This document shows, one piece after another, positions 1-5,849 of a stretch of DNA of 6,289 bases. Location: NCBI GenBank assembly GCA_934085635.1, contig CAKOHL010000063.1:1-6289 (forward strand). The letters are read 5' to 3'. How positions within the stretch are numbered: position 1 is the first letter of the stretch; every line of letters begins with the position of its first letter. The DNA comes from an uncultured Bacilli bacterium. Its GTDB lineage: Bacteria > Bacillota_I > Bacilli_A > RF39 > UBA660. The notes under the pieces are model-generated. The model had not been told where the DNA came from, made no database searches, and worked only from the letters and a program-made list of their open reading frames with translations. A program made the position numbers and the translations under genes.

Positions 1-1123
1 ATCTAAAGCAGTAATGGAATTACAAGGAAGTATACTTACTAATAAATACGCAGAAGGATATCCTGGTAAGAGATATTATGGTGGTTGTGAGTATGTTGAT
101 TTCTTTGAAGAAAAAGCAATTAAATATGCTTCAAAATTATTTGGAGCAAAATATGTTAATGTTCAACCTCATAGTGGTAGCTCAGCAAATCTTGCTGTAT
201 ATCGTGCTCTTCTAAATATAGGAGATACTGTTCTTGGTATGAACTTAAGTCAAGGTGGGCATTTAACACACGGTAGTAAAGTTAACTTTAGTGGAAAAGA
301 TTATAATATAGTAAGTTATGGACTTAATGAAATAACTGAAAAGTTAGATTATGATGAAATAGAAAAACTTGCTATACTTCATAAACCTAAAATGATAATA
401 GCCGGTTCAAGTGCATATAGTGGACTTATTGACTTTGAAAAATTTAGAACTATTGCAGATAAAGTAGGTGCATACCTTATGGTCGATATGGCTCATATTG
501 CTGGCTTAGTGGCAGCAGGACTTCATATGAATCCGGTTGGTTATGCAGATGTAGTAACTTCTACTACACATAAAACTTTAAGAGGCCCAAGAGGTGGAAT
601 TATTCTAACTAATAATGAAGACATTATCAAAAAAGTAAATAAAACAATATTCCCAGGAATTCAAGGTGGTCCATTAATGCACGTAATCGCAGCAAAGGCT
701 CAATGTTTTAGTGAAGCACTAGACCCTTCGTTCAAAGAGTATGCATTAAATGTGCTTAAAAACGCTAAAAAGATGGCTTTAGAATTTAAAGAAAATAATG
801 TAAGGGTAGTCTCAGGTGGAACTGAAAACCACTTAATGTTAATAGATGTTAAAGAAAGCTTTGGTTTAACTGGAGTAGAAGCAGAAACTATACTTGATAG
901 AGTAAATATAACAGTAAATAAAAATATGCTTCCATTTGATAAAGAAAAACCCACTAAAACAAGCGGATTGAGATTAGGTTCTCCAGCAATGACAACAAGA
1001 GGATTAAACGAAGAAGATTTTGCCCTTATTGCAAATATCATAACCGATGTACTAAGAGGAAATGTTGAAGAAAAAGAAGCAAAAGAAAAGGTATTAGAAT
1101 TAACAAAAAAATACCCAATTTAA
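1..1123 (+). CDS. glyA: Serine hydroxymethyltransferase, 5'-truncated by the window edge
   Basis: This cytosolic PLP enzyme interconverts serine plus tetrahydrofolate with glycine plus 5,10-methylene-tetrahydrofolate, the main source of one-carbon units. The reading frame is already open at base 2 (Ser-Lys-Ala-Val before the first ATG at 14), and that ATG falls inside the conserved region preceding LTNKYAEGYPGKRYYGG. It is therefore an internal Met, and the true start is off the window. About 40 N-terminal residues are missing compared with the ~415-residue family. Numbered from the Met at 14, visible motifs are VNVQPHSGS (48-56), GGHLTHGS (81-88), VDMAHIAGLVAAG (157-169) and the PLP-binding Lys187 in TSTTHKTLRGPRGG (codon 572-574). 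TVNKNMLP, a folate-site region, lies near 303-310, and the C-terminus ends normally in KKYPI. No frameshift or missing catalytic residue is seen. The next gene on the same strand is separated by a strong terminator, so glyA ends its transcription unit here. Confidence 0.97.
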   Translation, partial: SKAVMELQGSILTNKYAEGYPGKRYYGGCEYVDFFEEKAIKYASKLFGAKYVNVQPHSGSSANLAVYRALLNIGDTVLGMNLSQGGHLTHGSKVNFSGKDYNIVSYGLNEITEKLDYDEIEKLAILHKPKMIIAGSSAYSGLIDFEKFRTIADKVGAYLMVDMAHIAGLVAAGLHMNPVGYADVVTSTTHKTLRGPRGGIILTNNEDIIKKVNKTIFPGIQGGPLMHVIAAKAQCFSEALDPSFKEYALNVLKNAKKMALEFKENNVRVVSGGTENHLMLIDVKESFGLTGVEAETILDRVNITVNKNMLPFDKEKPTKTSGLRLGSPAMTTRGLNEEDFALIANIITDVLRGNVEEKEAKEKVLELTKKYPI

Positions 1124-1152
1124 AACTTTACTCACTTTTGTAAAGTTTTTTT
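1122..1152 (+). terminator. Rho-independent terminator of glyA
   Basis: A perfect 10-bp stem pairs AAAACTTTAC (1122-1131) with GTAAAGTTTT (1140-1149) around an 8-base loop and runs into seven T residues (1146-1152). The stem starts at the second base of the glyA TAA stop codon, so there is essentially no 3' untranslated region before it. Confidence 0.88.
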
Positions 1153-1203
1153 ATGGCAAAAAACACACTTTTGCAAACTGTCATTAATTTGCCTCATCGC
1201 TAA

Positions 1204-1219
1204 TATAATTAACTGGTGA
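1204..1219 (+). promoter_or_regulatory. Probable -10 element and adjoining ribosome binding site of the Ca2+-ATPase gene
   Basis: A perfect TATAAT (1204-1209) lies 5 bases before GGTGA (1215-1219), which is 7 bases from the ATG at 1227. No good -35 hexamer lies at 16-18 bases upstream (TCATTA at 1181-1186 is the 17-base candidate). If the -10 is real, transcription should start near 1216, inside or at the edge of the Shine-Dalgarno site, leaving a leader of only about 10 bases. The 103-base gap holds nothing else convincing. Confidence 0.5.
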
Positions 1220-1226
1220 ACAAATA

Positions 1227-3800
1227 ATGTTTAATATTAAGGGACTTAGTAATGAAGAAGTAAAAGAATCTAGAAGTAAATATGGAACTAACAAAATTAC
1301 AGAAAAGAAAAAAACAACGATATTCAGTATAATAATTGAATCATTAAACGATCCAATTATTAAAATTTTAATAATAGCATTAGCTGTAAAAATGTTATTC
1401 TTTTTAAATGACAGTGACATTTATGAAACTGTAGGCATAATTGTTGCAATCATACTGGCAACGGTAATCAGTAGTTTAAGTGAATATGGTAGTGAAAAAG
1501 CTTTTCAAAAACTAAGTGCCACTGCTTCAGACACAAAGGTAAAAGTAATAAGAGGTGGCAAACTATCCGAAATAAATATAGATGACGTTGTGGTCGGAGA
1601 CTACGTTTACCTAGAAAGTGGAGACAAAATCCCAGCAGATGGTCTAATGTATGAAGGATGTATATACACAGATGAAAGTATGTTAACAGGTGAAACTAAA
1701 GAACAACACAAAGACAAATCAAAAAGAGTATTTAGAGGTAGCATAGTAGTTAACAAGTCAGGTGTAATGAAAGTAGTAAATATTGGAAACGAAACATACT
1801 ATGGCAAAATTGCTAAAGATATTCAAGAAAGCACACCAGAAAGTCCCTTAAAAAACAGACTAAGGGTACTTGCCGCATTCATAAGTAAAATAGGATACAT
1901 CTGTGCATTCTTAGTTATACTTTCATACTTATTTAGTACAATATTTATCAGTAATAATTTTAATTTTAATAAAATAATCGATATGGTTACTAACTTTAAT
2001 GTTATGTCATCACACTTACTATATAGTTTAACTCTAGGTATAACAATAATTGTTGTTGCAGTGCCAGAAGGCCTACCTATGATGATAACACTAGTACTAT
2101 CAAGTAATATGAAAAGACTATTAAAAGAAAATGTATTAGTAAGAAAACTAGTGGGAATAGAAAGTTCTGGAAGTTTAAACATACTATTTTGTGACAAAAC
2201 TGGAACAATTACTAAAGGCAAATTAAATATGGTAAATCTTGTTTTATATGATGATACTAGCTATAAAAAATATAATAGTTTGCCAGAGAGTATAAAAGAA
2301 TTAGTAAATATAAGTTTAGTTTACAATAACTCATCAAGCTACTCAAATAACGATATAATAGGTGGGAATACAACTGACCGGGCTATATTAAAGTACGTAG
2401 GCTCATCTGATAAAAGTAAATATAATGTTATACAAAAGACAGAATTTGACAGTAAACTTAAATATAGTAGTGTTAACTTAAGCTATGACAAAAGCATAAC
2501 ATTTTACAAAGGAGCATATGAACTTATTTCTTCCAAATGTGAATACTACCTAAGAAAAGACGGTTCTAGAGGAATTATCAAAGACAAAAAAACTTTACTA
2601 AACAAAGGTGATAAGTTTACAAAAGATGGCTATAGAGTCCTTGCTTGTGCCTATGGAAAAACTTTTACTTCTCTAACGTTCATAGGATACATATTAATAA
2701 AAGATGAAGTAAGAAATGAAATTAATGAATCCATAAAATGTGTAACAGATGCTGGAATACAAACTGTAATGATAACAGGAGACAATAAACTAACAGCAGA
2801 AAGCATAGCAAGAGAAATAGGACTTGTTAAAACTGAAAATGATTTAATAATTACAAGTGAAGAACTAAGTAAAATGAATGACATAGAAGTAAAGAAAATC
2901 TTACCAAAACTTAAAGTCGTAGCAAGAAGTCTGCCTGAGGATAAAAAAAGACTAGTACTCTTAAGTCAAGAATTAGGCCTAGTAGTAGGAATGACAGGAG
3001 ATGGAGTCAACGACGCTCCAGCACTCAAAAGGGCAGATGTTGGTTTTGCAATGGGAAGTGGTACAGAAGTAGCAAAAGAAGTAAGTGACATAATAATTTT
3101 AGACGATAACTTCAAAAGCATAGTTAAAACAATATTATTTGGTAGAACTATATTTAAAAGTATAAGAAAATTTATAATATTTCAGTTAACAGTAAACTTA
3201 ACAGCAGTCAGTTTATCGGTAATAGGTCCATTATTTGGAATAATTGCACCTGTAACAGTAATACAAATGCTGTGGATAAATATGGTAATGGACACTCTAG
3301 CAGGAGTCGCTTATGCCTATGAACCACCACTATTAAGTTATATGGAAGAAAAACCTAAAAAACGTGACGAAAAAATAATGAATTCATATATGATGAATGA
3401 AATACTGGTAACAGGAATATATATGAGCGCTTTATGTATGTTATTTTTAAAAAGTAATTTCTTGCATAGCCTTTATAGAGTAGGTGAAAACGATAAATAT
3501 GTATTGACAGCATTTTTTGGACTCTTTATATTTATGACAATCTTTAACGCATTTAACGCAAGAAGTCATAGGCTTAACATATTCGCAAACTTAAGAAAAA
3601 ATAAAGTATTCTTAGGTGTCATAACCTTCGTACTAGTGGTACAACTTATAATGATTTACTTTGGAGGGAGTATATTTAGAACAACTGGTTTATCATTCAT
3701 AGAACTAAATCTAACTATATTATTATCACTCACTGTAATACTATTTGACTTCTTAAGAAAAACAATATTAAAAAAACTAGGAAAAAATATAGGCGTATAA
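1227..3800 (+). CDS. P-type Ca2+-transporting ATPase, plasma-membrane (P2B/PMCA) type
   Basis: This integral membrane pump (857 residues) is predicted to export Ca2+ from the cytoplasm using ATP. The domains are in standard order. The N-terminal cation-ATPase segment with M1-M2 spans residues 1-85. The actuator domain carries TGE (154-156). M3-M4 follows with PEGLP (280-284). The phosphorylation motif is DKTGT with Asp323. A rather small nucleotide-binding domain has FDSKLKYSSV (407-416) and KGAYE (428-432). The hinge has MITGD (515-519) and GDGVNDAPAL (591-600), then M5-M10. Ion-site residues fit the single-site PMCA type: Glu281 in M4, Asn657 in M5, and Asn685 and Asp689 in M6 (NMVMDT). The position matching the SERCA site-I glutamate is Ala660, as in PMCA. 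There is no calmodulin-binding C-terminal extension. The start is fixed by GGTGA 7 bases upstream and an in-frame stop at 1206. Ca2+ specificity is inferred from these residues, so another divalent cation such as Mn2+ cannot be excluded. Confidence 0.93.
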   Translation: MFNIKGLSNEEVKESRSKYGTNKITEKKKTTIFSIIIESLNDPIIKILIIALAVKMLFFLNDSDIYETVGIIVAIILATVISSLSEYGSEKAFQKLSATASDTKVKVIRGGKLSEINIDDVVVGDYVYLESGDKIPADGLMYEGCIYTDESMLTGETKEQHKDKSKRVFRGSIVVNKSGVMKVVNIGNETYYGKIAKDIQESTPESPLKNRLRVLAAFISKIGYICAFLVILSYLFSTIFISNNFNFNKIIDMVTNFNVMSSHLLYSLTLGITIIVVAVPEGLPMMITLVLSSNMKRLLKENVLVRKLVGIESSGSLNILFCDKTGTITKGKLNMVNLVLYDDTSYKKYNSLPESIKELVNISLVYNNSSSYSNNDIIGGNTTDRAILKYVGSSDKSKYNVIQKTEFDSKLKYSSVNLSYDKSITFYKGAYELISSKCEYYLRKDGSRGIIKDKKTLLNKGDKFTKDGYRVLACAYGKTFTSLTFIGYILIKDEVRNEINESIKCVTDAGIQTVMITGDNKLTAESIAREIGLVKTENDLIITSEELSKMNDIEVKKILPKLKVVARSLPEDKKRLVLLSQELGLVVGMTGDGVNDAPALKRADVGFAMGSGTEVAKEVSDIIILDDNFKSIVKTILFGRTIFKSIRKFIIFQLTVNLTAVSLSVIGPLFGIIAPVTVIQMLWINMVMDTLAGVAYAYEPPLLSYMEEKPKKRDEKIMNSYMMNEILVTGIYMSALCMLFLKSNFLHSLYRVGENDKYVLTAFFGLFIFMTIFNAFNARSHRLNIFANLRKNKVFLGVITFVLVVQLIMIYFGGSIFRTTGLSFIELNLTILLSLTVILFDFLRKTILKKLGKNIGV

Positions 3801-3830
3801 AAAGGACTCTCTAATTAAAGAAAGTCCTTT
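3801..3830. terminator. Shared bidirectional terminator of convergent genes
   Basis: AAAGGACTCTCT (3801-3812) pairs with AGAAAGTCCTTT (3819-3830) over 12 positions with a single C-A mismatch, around a six-base AATTAA loop. It begins on the base after the ATPase stop codon. The stop codon of the opposing gene (3815-3817) lies in the loop, and that gene's last four codons form one arm. The T-rich tails are short on both sides (TTTAATAATTT on +, CCTTTTAT on -), so efficiency may be moderate. Confidence 0.75.
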
Positions 3831-4252
3831 AATAATTTAATTTCATTTTCTCCAAATTCTAAAACCTCACGAGCAAGAGATAATATATCTTTACTTGCTT
3901 CTTTTTTATAACTCTTAATCTTAGCCTCGATATCTACATTACCCATAGTAAAACCTCTAATTAATATACTTGCTAACTTAGAGTCACTATTATCTTTATT
4001 AACTTCCATCTTCATTGCTAGAGTAGCCGTAAGATTCTTTAAAAGTCCACTTTTCTCACTTTGAACCTTATTCTTCTTCATAAGAGTTTTACATTTCTTA
4101 TAAAGTTCTTCATATTTATTAAGCTCATCTTCAAGAACTTTTTTAATCTTATTATCTTTCTCTTTAATTAACTTTAATAACTCTTTAGTACTAGCAAGTC
4201 CCATCTTAGTATTTTCATTAATAAGAACTAATAATTCTTTATTTTCATTCAT
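3815..4252 (-). CDS. Small all-helical cytoplasmic protein, function unknown (possibly DUF2383/ferritin-like bundle)
   Basis: This 145-residue protein is very rich in Lys, Glu and Leu, with no signal peptide or membrane span. Its sequence suggests four helices, at about 3-28, 31-62, 66-102 and 106-145. The first two are strongly amphipathic and coiled-coil-like. A more conserved-looking patch is SKLASILIRGFTMG (91-104), and the C-terminal helix ends LLKDFL. The pattern (STKELL near 21-26, a long charged helix, then a G-T/S-M-G turn before the last helix) resembles small Firmicutes proteins of the DUF2383/ferritin-like type, but this is from memory and uncertain. The His- and Glu-rich metal ligands of a true ferritin are not visible. 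The start at 4252 is supported by GGTGA with a six-base spacer (TCACC on +, 4259-4263); Met17 is a weaker alternative. It is a single-gene unit convergent with the Ca2+ pump and divergent from the next membrane protein. Confidence 0.75.
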   Translation of the reverse strand: MNENKELLVLINENTKMGLASTKELLKLIKEKDNKIKKVLEDELNKYEELYKKCKTLMKKNKVQSEKSGLLKNLTATLAMKMEVNKDNSDSKLASILIRGFTMGNVDIEAKIKSYKKEASKDILSLAREVLEFGENEIKLLKDFL

Positions 4253-4258
4253 ATCTCT

Positions 4259-4299
4259 TCACCATTAATATTTTGCACATATTTTGGTATTTAATACAA
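4259..4299 (-). promoter_or_regulatory. Weak candidate promoter and ribosome binding site for the helical-protein gene
   Basis: On the minus strand, TTGTAT (4294-4299) and CAAAAT (4270-4275) are 18 bases apart and precede ATTAAT and then GGTGA (4259-4263), six bases from the ATG. The ribosome site is convincing, but the -35/-10 assignment is weak. The layout matches the better promoter of the other minus-strand gene, which also has TTGTAT as its -35. Confidence 0.3.
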
Positions 4300-4304
4300 A
4301 AAAA

Positions 4305-4346
4305 TTGGACAAATAGACTAAAAAGATTTATAATTAATTTGTGAGG
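4305..4346 (+). promoter_or_regulatory. Sigma-A-type promoter and ribosome binding site for the 4-TM protein gene
   Basis: TTGGAC (4305-4310) and a perfect TATAAT (4329-4334) are separated by 18 bases. Transcription is predicted to begin near 4341, immediately before the GTGAGG Shine-Dalgarno stretch (4341-4346). The ATG at 4353 then follows at a normal distance. This argues against the in-frame GTG at 4341 as a start, because it is itself part of the ribosome binding site. Confidence 0.65.
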
Positions 4347-4352
4347 ATAAAT

Positions 4353-4748
4353 ATGACAAAATTAATAAAGCTGTTTTATCTTGTAGTATCGTTTATTTAT
4401 GTAGTATTAACTATATATGAAGTTTTTGTATTTATGACAATGGATTCAAATTATGTTGGAATAGCATATCTATTTATGAACTTCTTTAGTATGTTTTTAA
4501 TATTAACAGTTACTTATAATTATAACAAAGCATCTGTTAAACTAAGAATTAGTAAAAACATTATCGCACTTACAGTGGGATTAATCTCAAGTTTTATAAT
4601 AATTTTAGTACTTCCAGACATCTTAGGCTATATGGATTCATCAAGAGTATTTATAAAAAACACATTCATAAGTAGTCAAATAATTAAACCAATCATATAT
4701 ATGTTACTTGGATTAGTAAGCTACATAGAATTTAAAAAAGTGAAGTAA
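4353..4748 (+). CDS. Small four-helix integral membrane protein, function unknown
   Basis: I do not recognise this 131-residue protein. Four hydrophobic segments are seen at about 6-28, 35-55, 69-88 and 106-124. Positive charges cluster at the N-terminus (K3, K6), in the loop between segments 2 and 3 (K59, K63, R65, K68) and at the C-terminus (K128, K129, K131). That predicts both ends inside the cell. There are no cysteines, and the membrane segments lack an obvious catalytic or ion-binding motif. A longer reading from GTG at 4341 is possible in frame but would start inside the Shine-Dalgarno sequence, so ATG 4353 is preferred. The last 36 bases overlap the end of the opposing gene. The probable terminator lies further on, inside that gene (4783-4817). 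Confidence 0.8.
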   Translation: MTKLIKLFYLVVSFIYVVLTIYEVFVFMTMDSNYVGIAYLFMNFFSMFLILTVTYNYNKASVKLRISKNIIALTVGLISSFIIILVLPDILGYMDSSRVFIKNTFISSQIIKPIIYMLLGLVSYIEFKKVK

Positions 4749-4754
4749 CATATA
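4698..4754. repeat. 12-bp inverted repeat spanning the convergent gene overlap
   Basis: TATATGTTACTT (4698-4709) and AAGTAACATATA (4743-4754) are exact reverse complements separated by 33 bases. One arm lies in the plus-strand gene; the other crosses its stop codon. Because of the symmetry, each of the two opposing proteins carries IYMLL near its C-terminus. The loop is large and no T-run follows on either strand, so it is not a typical terminator and may be a chance structure. Confidence 0.45.
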
Positions 4755-5228
4755 AATAATAAAATCTAATATCATAATTATCAAAATACCAATAATAACA
4801 CCCTTTGGTATTTTTTTATATAACTTATCAGTAAGTGGCTTAACATACTTATAAATTATAATAGTTAAAAAAGTCCATACAGTAGTAATCTCTATACTAA
4901 TATATTTACCTATATGAAGAGGAAGATTCTCATAATTCCACATCTCTCTATCTAAAACCAATTTTAATAATTCTGCTCCCATAAGTTCAGCAAAAAGTAA
5001 AAATATAAAAGTACTTATAAACATAATAAAATATTTTTTAAATTTAGGCTTAATATCTTTATACTTATCAAAAAGAAGAAAAAGGAGTAATATACATATT
5101 CCATAAATAGGTGTATAAGGCCCATACATAAAACCAGAATCACTTGAATTATCAAAAACAAATCCAATTAACTTTTCAAAAACAAATCCACTAATAGAAT
5201 AAAATATAAAAATAAAAAGATTATACAT
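4713..5228 (-). CDS. CmpB/DUF1113-family (putative ABC-transporter type IV) membrane protein
   Basis: This 171-residue multi-pass membrane protein has about five spans (roughly 2-18, 39-53, 66-88, 109-127 and 144-166). Positive loops at 54-65 and 127-142 are predicted to be cytoplasmic. The pattern fits the family described as putative ABC-transporter type IV, CmpB (PF06541, formerly DUF1113). Features are an aromatic N-terminal helix with a glutamate (FVFEKLIG, 16-22), GPYTPIYG (36-43), AELMGAELL (80-88), W-N-Y (97-99, usually W-D-Y in this family) and a Gly-Lys-Tyr (107-109) ahead of the fourth span. The biochemical role of the family is not established, and no ABC ATPase is nearby. The start at 5228 is set by GGTGA six bases upstream (5235-5239 on +). 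It overlaps the opposing four-helix gene by 36 bases, and I found no clear terminator for it. Confidence 0.82.
   Translation of the reverse strand: MYNLFIFIFYSISGFVFEKLIGFVFDNSSDSGFMYGPYTPIYGICILLLFLLFDKYKDIKPKFKKYFIMFISTFIFLLFAELMGAELLKLVLDREMWNYENLPLHIGKYISIEITTVWTFLTIIIYKYVKPLTDKLYKKIPKGVIIGILIIMILDFIIYMLLHFFKFYVAY
4783..4817 (+). terminator. Rho-independent terminator of the 4-TM protein gene, inside the opposing CDS
   Basis: AAAATACCAA (4783-4792) pairs perfectly with TTGGTATTTT (4805-4814) around a 12-base loop and is followed by seven T residues (4811-4817). It lies 35 bases after the plus-strand stop codon at 4748. Read on the minus strand, the same bases encode the KKIPKGVIIGIL part of the CmpB-like protein. 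The T-run follows the hairpin only in the plus direction, so it should act on the plus-strand transcript. Confidence 0.78.
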
Positions 5229-5234
5229 ATAATT

Positions 5235-5275
5235 TCACCACTATTAATGTTAACTAAATAAATAAAAATATACAA
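5235..5275 (-). promoter_or_regulatory. Candidate promoter and ribosome binding site of the CmpB-like gene
   Basis: On the minus strand, TTGTAT (5270-5275) and TAACAT (5247-5252) are 17 bases apart. Transcription would start near 5240, right at GGTGA (5235-5239), which is six bases from the ATG at 5228. The hexamers are only moderate matches; the spacing and the agreement with other starts in the window are the main support. Confidence 0.4.
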
Positions 5276-5294
5276 CAATATAAATTCAAAATAC

Positions 5295-5338
5295 TTGCAC
5301 TTTTTTTCTATTTATTATAAAATTAATTTAGTAGGAGG
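5295..5338 (+). promoter_or_regulatory. Promoter and strong ribosome binding site of the thioredoxin-like gene
   Basis: TTGCAC (5295-5300), a 17-base spacer and TAAAAT (5318-5323) form a good sigma-A-type promoter. The predicted start near 5330 lies just before AGGAGG (5333-5338), which is six bases from the ATG at 5345, giving a leader of about 15 bases. The 116-base divergent gap contains this promoter and the one for the minus-strand neighbour, and nothing else evident. Confidence 0.6.
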
Positions 5339-5344
5339 TAGTGT

Positions 5345-5800
5345 ATGAAAAAATTCTTAGAAAAAAATAAAGTTTTAATACTAATAGTAGCCCTAATAGG
5401 TTTATTCGTTGCTTTATCAGTATTAGTTAAAGATAACGAAGTAATGAGTGATAATGATGCACTTGTTGAAGACTGGTACAGTACTACTAAGGAAGGCGGA
5501 GCTGTTGTTACCGTTTTAGCGCAAACAACTTGCCAACATTGTATTAACTTTAAGCCAGTTATGGAAAGTGTTCAAAAAGAATATGGTTTCAAATTATATT
5601 GGTTTGAATTAGATAAATTAAGTGTAAAATCAAGAAATACAGTTCAATACACATATGATTTATATAGTGACTTTGGAACACCTTATATTTTCGTAACTAA
5701 TAATGGAAAATTCGTAACTGATTACCAAAAAGGTGAAATGCCTAAGGATCAATTAATTGAATTCCTAAAAGAAAACGGCGTTATTAGTAAGAAAGATTAA
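5345..5800 (+). CDS. Membrane-anchored extracytoplasmic thioredoxin-like protein (CQHC)
   Basis: This 151-residue protein is predicted to be a thiol-disulfide oxidoreductase working outside the membrane. A short Lys-rich N-terminus is followed by one hydrophobic segment (about 10-28) with no lipobox cysteine, so it is an uncleaved anchor or signal peptide. The thioredoxin fold follows. A beta strand, AVVTVLAQT (53-61), leads into the active site C63-Q-H-C66. A helix (about 67-80) and the strand KLYWFELD come next. The cis-proline loop is GTP (Pro113) and is followed by YIFVTNNGKFV. C63 and C66 are its only cysteines. The C-P/H/Q-H-C type motif recalls DsbA-like and bacteriocin-accessory thioredoxins, but the exact subfamily and direction (oxidase, reductase or isomerase) cannot be told from sequence alone. 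AGGAGG six bases upstream fixes the start. A terminator overlaps its stop codon, and a second exported protein starts 49 bases downstream. Confidence 0.88.
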   Translation: MKKFLEKNKVLILIVALIGLFVALSVLVKDNEVMSDNDALVEDWYSTTKEGGAVVTVLAQTTCQHCINFKPVMESVQKEYGFKLYWFELDKLSVKSRNTVQYTYDLYSDFGTPYIFVTNNGKFVTDYQKGEMPKDQLIEFLKENGVISKKD

Positions 5801-5821
5801 TGTCTATACATTAGTCTTTTT
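5792..5821 (+). terminator. Rho-independent terminator overlapping the thioredoxin-like gene stop
   Basis: AAAGATTAATG (5792-5802) pairs with CATTAGTCTTT (5809-5819), giving 11 bp with one T-G wobble and a six-base loop. A run of five T follows (5817-5821). The TAA stop (5798-5800) is inside the left arm, so a ribosome finishing translation would cover the stem. Because another gene follows on the same strand, this may be a partial terminator or attenuator. Confidence 0.68.
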
Positions 5822-5849
5822 GTGTGAAATTTTAACTAGGAGGAAATCT

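Noticed and set aside
700..1041. Minus-strand open frame of 113 codons inside glyA
   Set aside because: It lies wholly under the well-conserved glyA frame, has no recognisable protein features, and is a shadow of low-complexity AT-rich codons.
1133..1178. Imperfect direct repeat CACTTTTG(T/C)AAA at 1133 and 1166, and a GCAAAA/TTTTGC hairpin at 1156-1174
   Set aside because: The repeat is short. The first copy belongs to the glyA terminator. The second hairpin is a 6-bp stem with no T-run, and chance or a decayed terminator copy explains it.
1124..1226. Riboswitch or small RNA in the gap before the Ca2+ pump
   Set aside because: Only a terminator, one weak hairpin and a -10 element are seen in 103 bases; the predicted leader is too short for a riboswitch.
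1184..1420. Minus-strand open frame of 78 codons at the start of the ATPase gene
   Set aside because: It is mostly antisense to the N-terminus of the pump; its hydrophobic look comes from reverse-complemented Lys/Asn/Ile codons.
1823..2221. Minus-strand open frame of 132 codons inside the ATPase gene
   Set aside because: It is antisense to the conserved M3-M4 and DKTGT region, so the plus frame clearly carries the gene.
2651..2884. Minus-strand open frame of 77 codons inside the ATPase gene
   Set aside because: It is antisense to the conserved MITGD region, with no evidence of its own.
4273..4278. TTGCAC as a -35 box for a plus-strand promoter in the 4253-4352 gap
   Set aside because: No -10-like hexamer lies 16-18 bases downstream; the TTGGAC/TATAAT pair at 4305-4334 is much better.
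4341..4352. GTG at 4341 as start of the four-helix membrane protein
   Set aside because: The GTG is part of the GTGAGG Shine-Dalgarno stretch and coincides with the predicted transcription start; ATG 4353 is correctly spaced.
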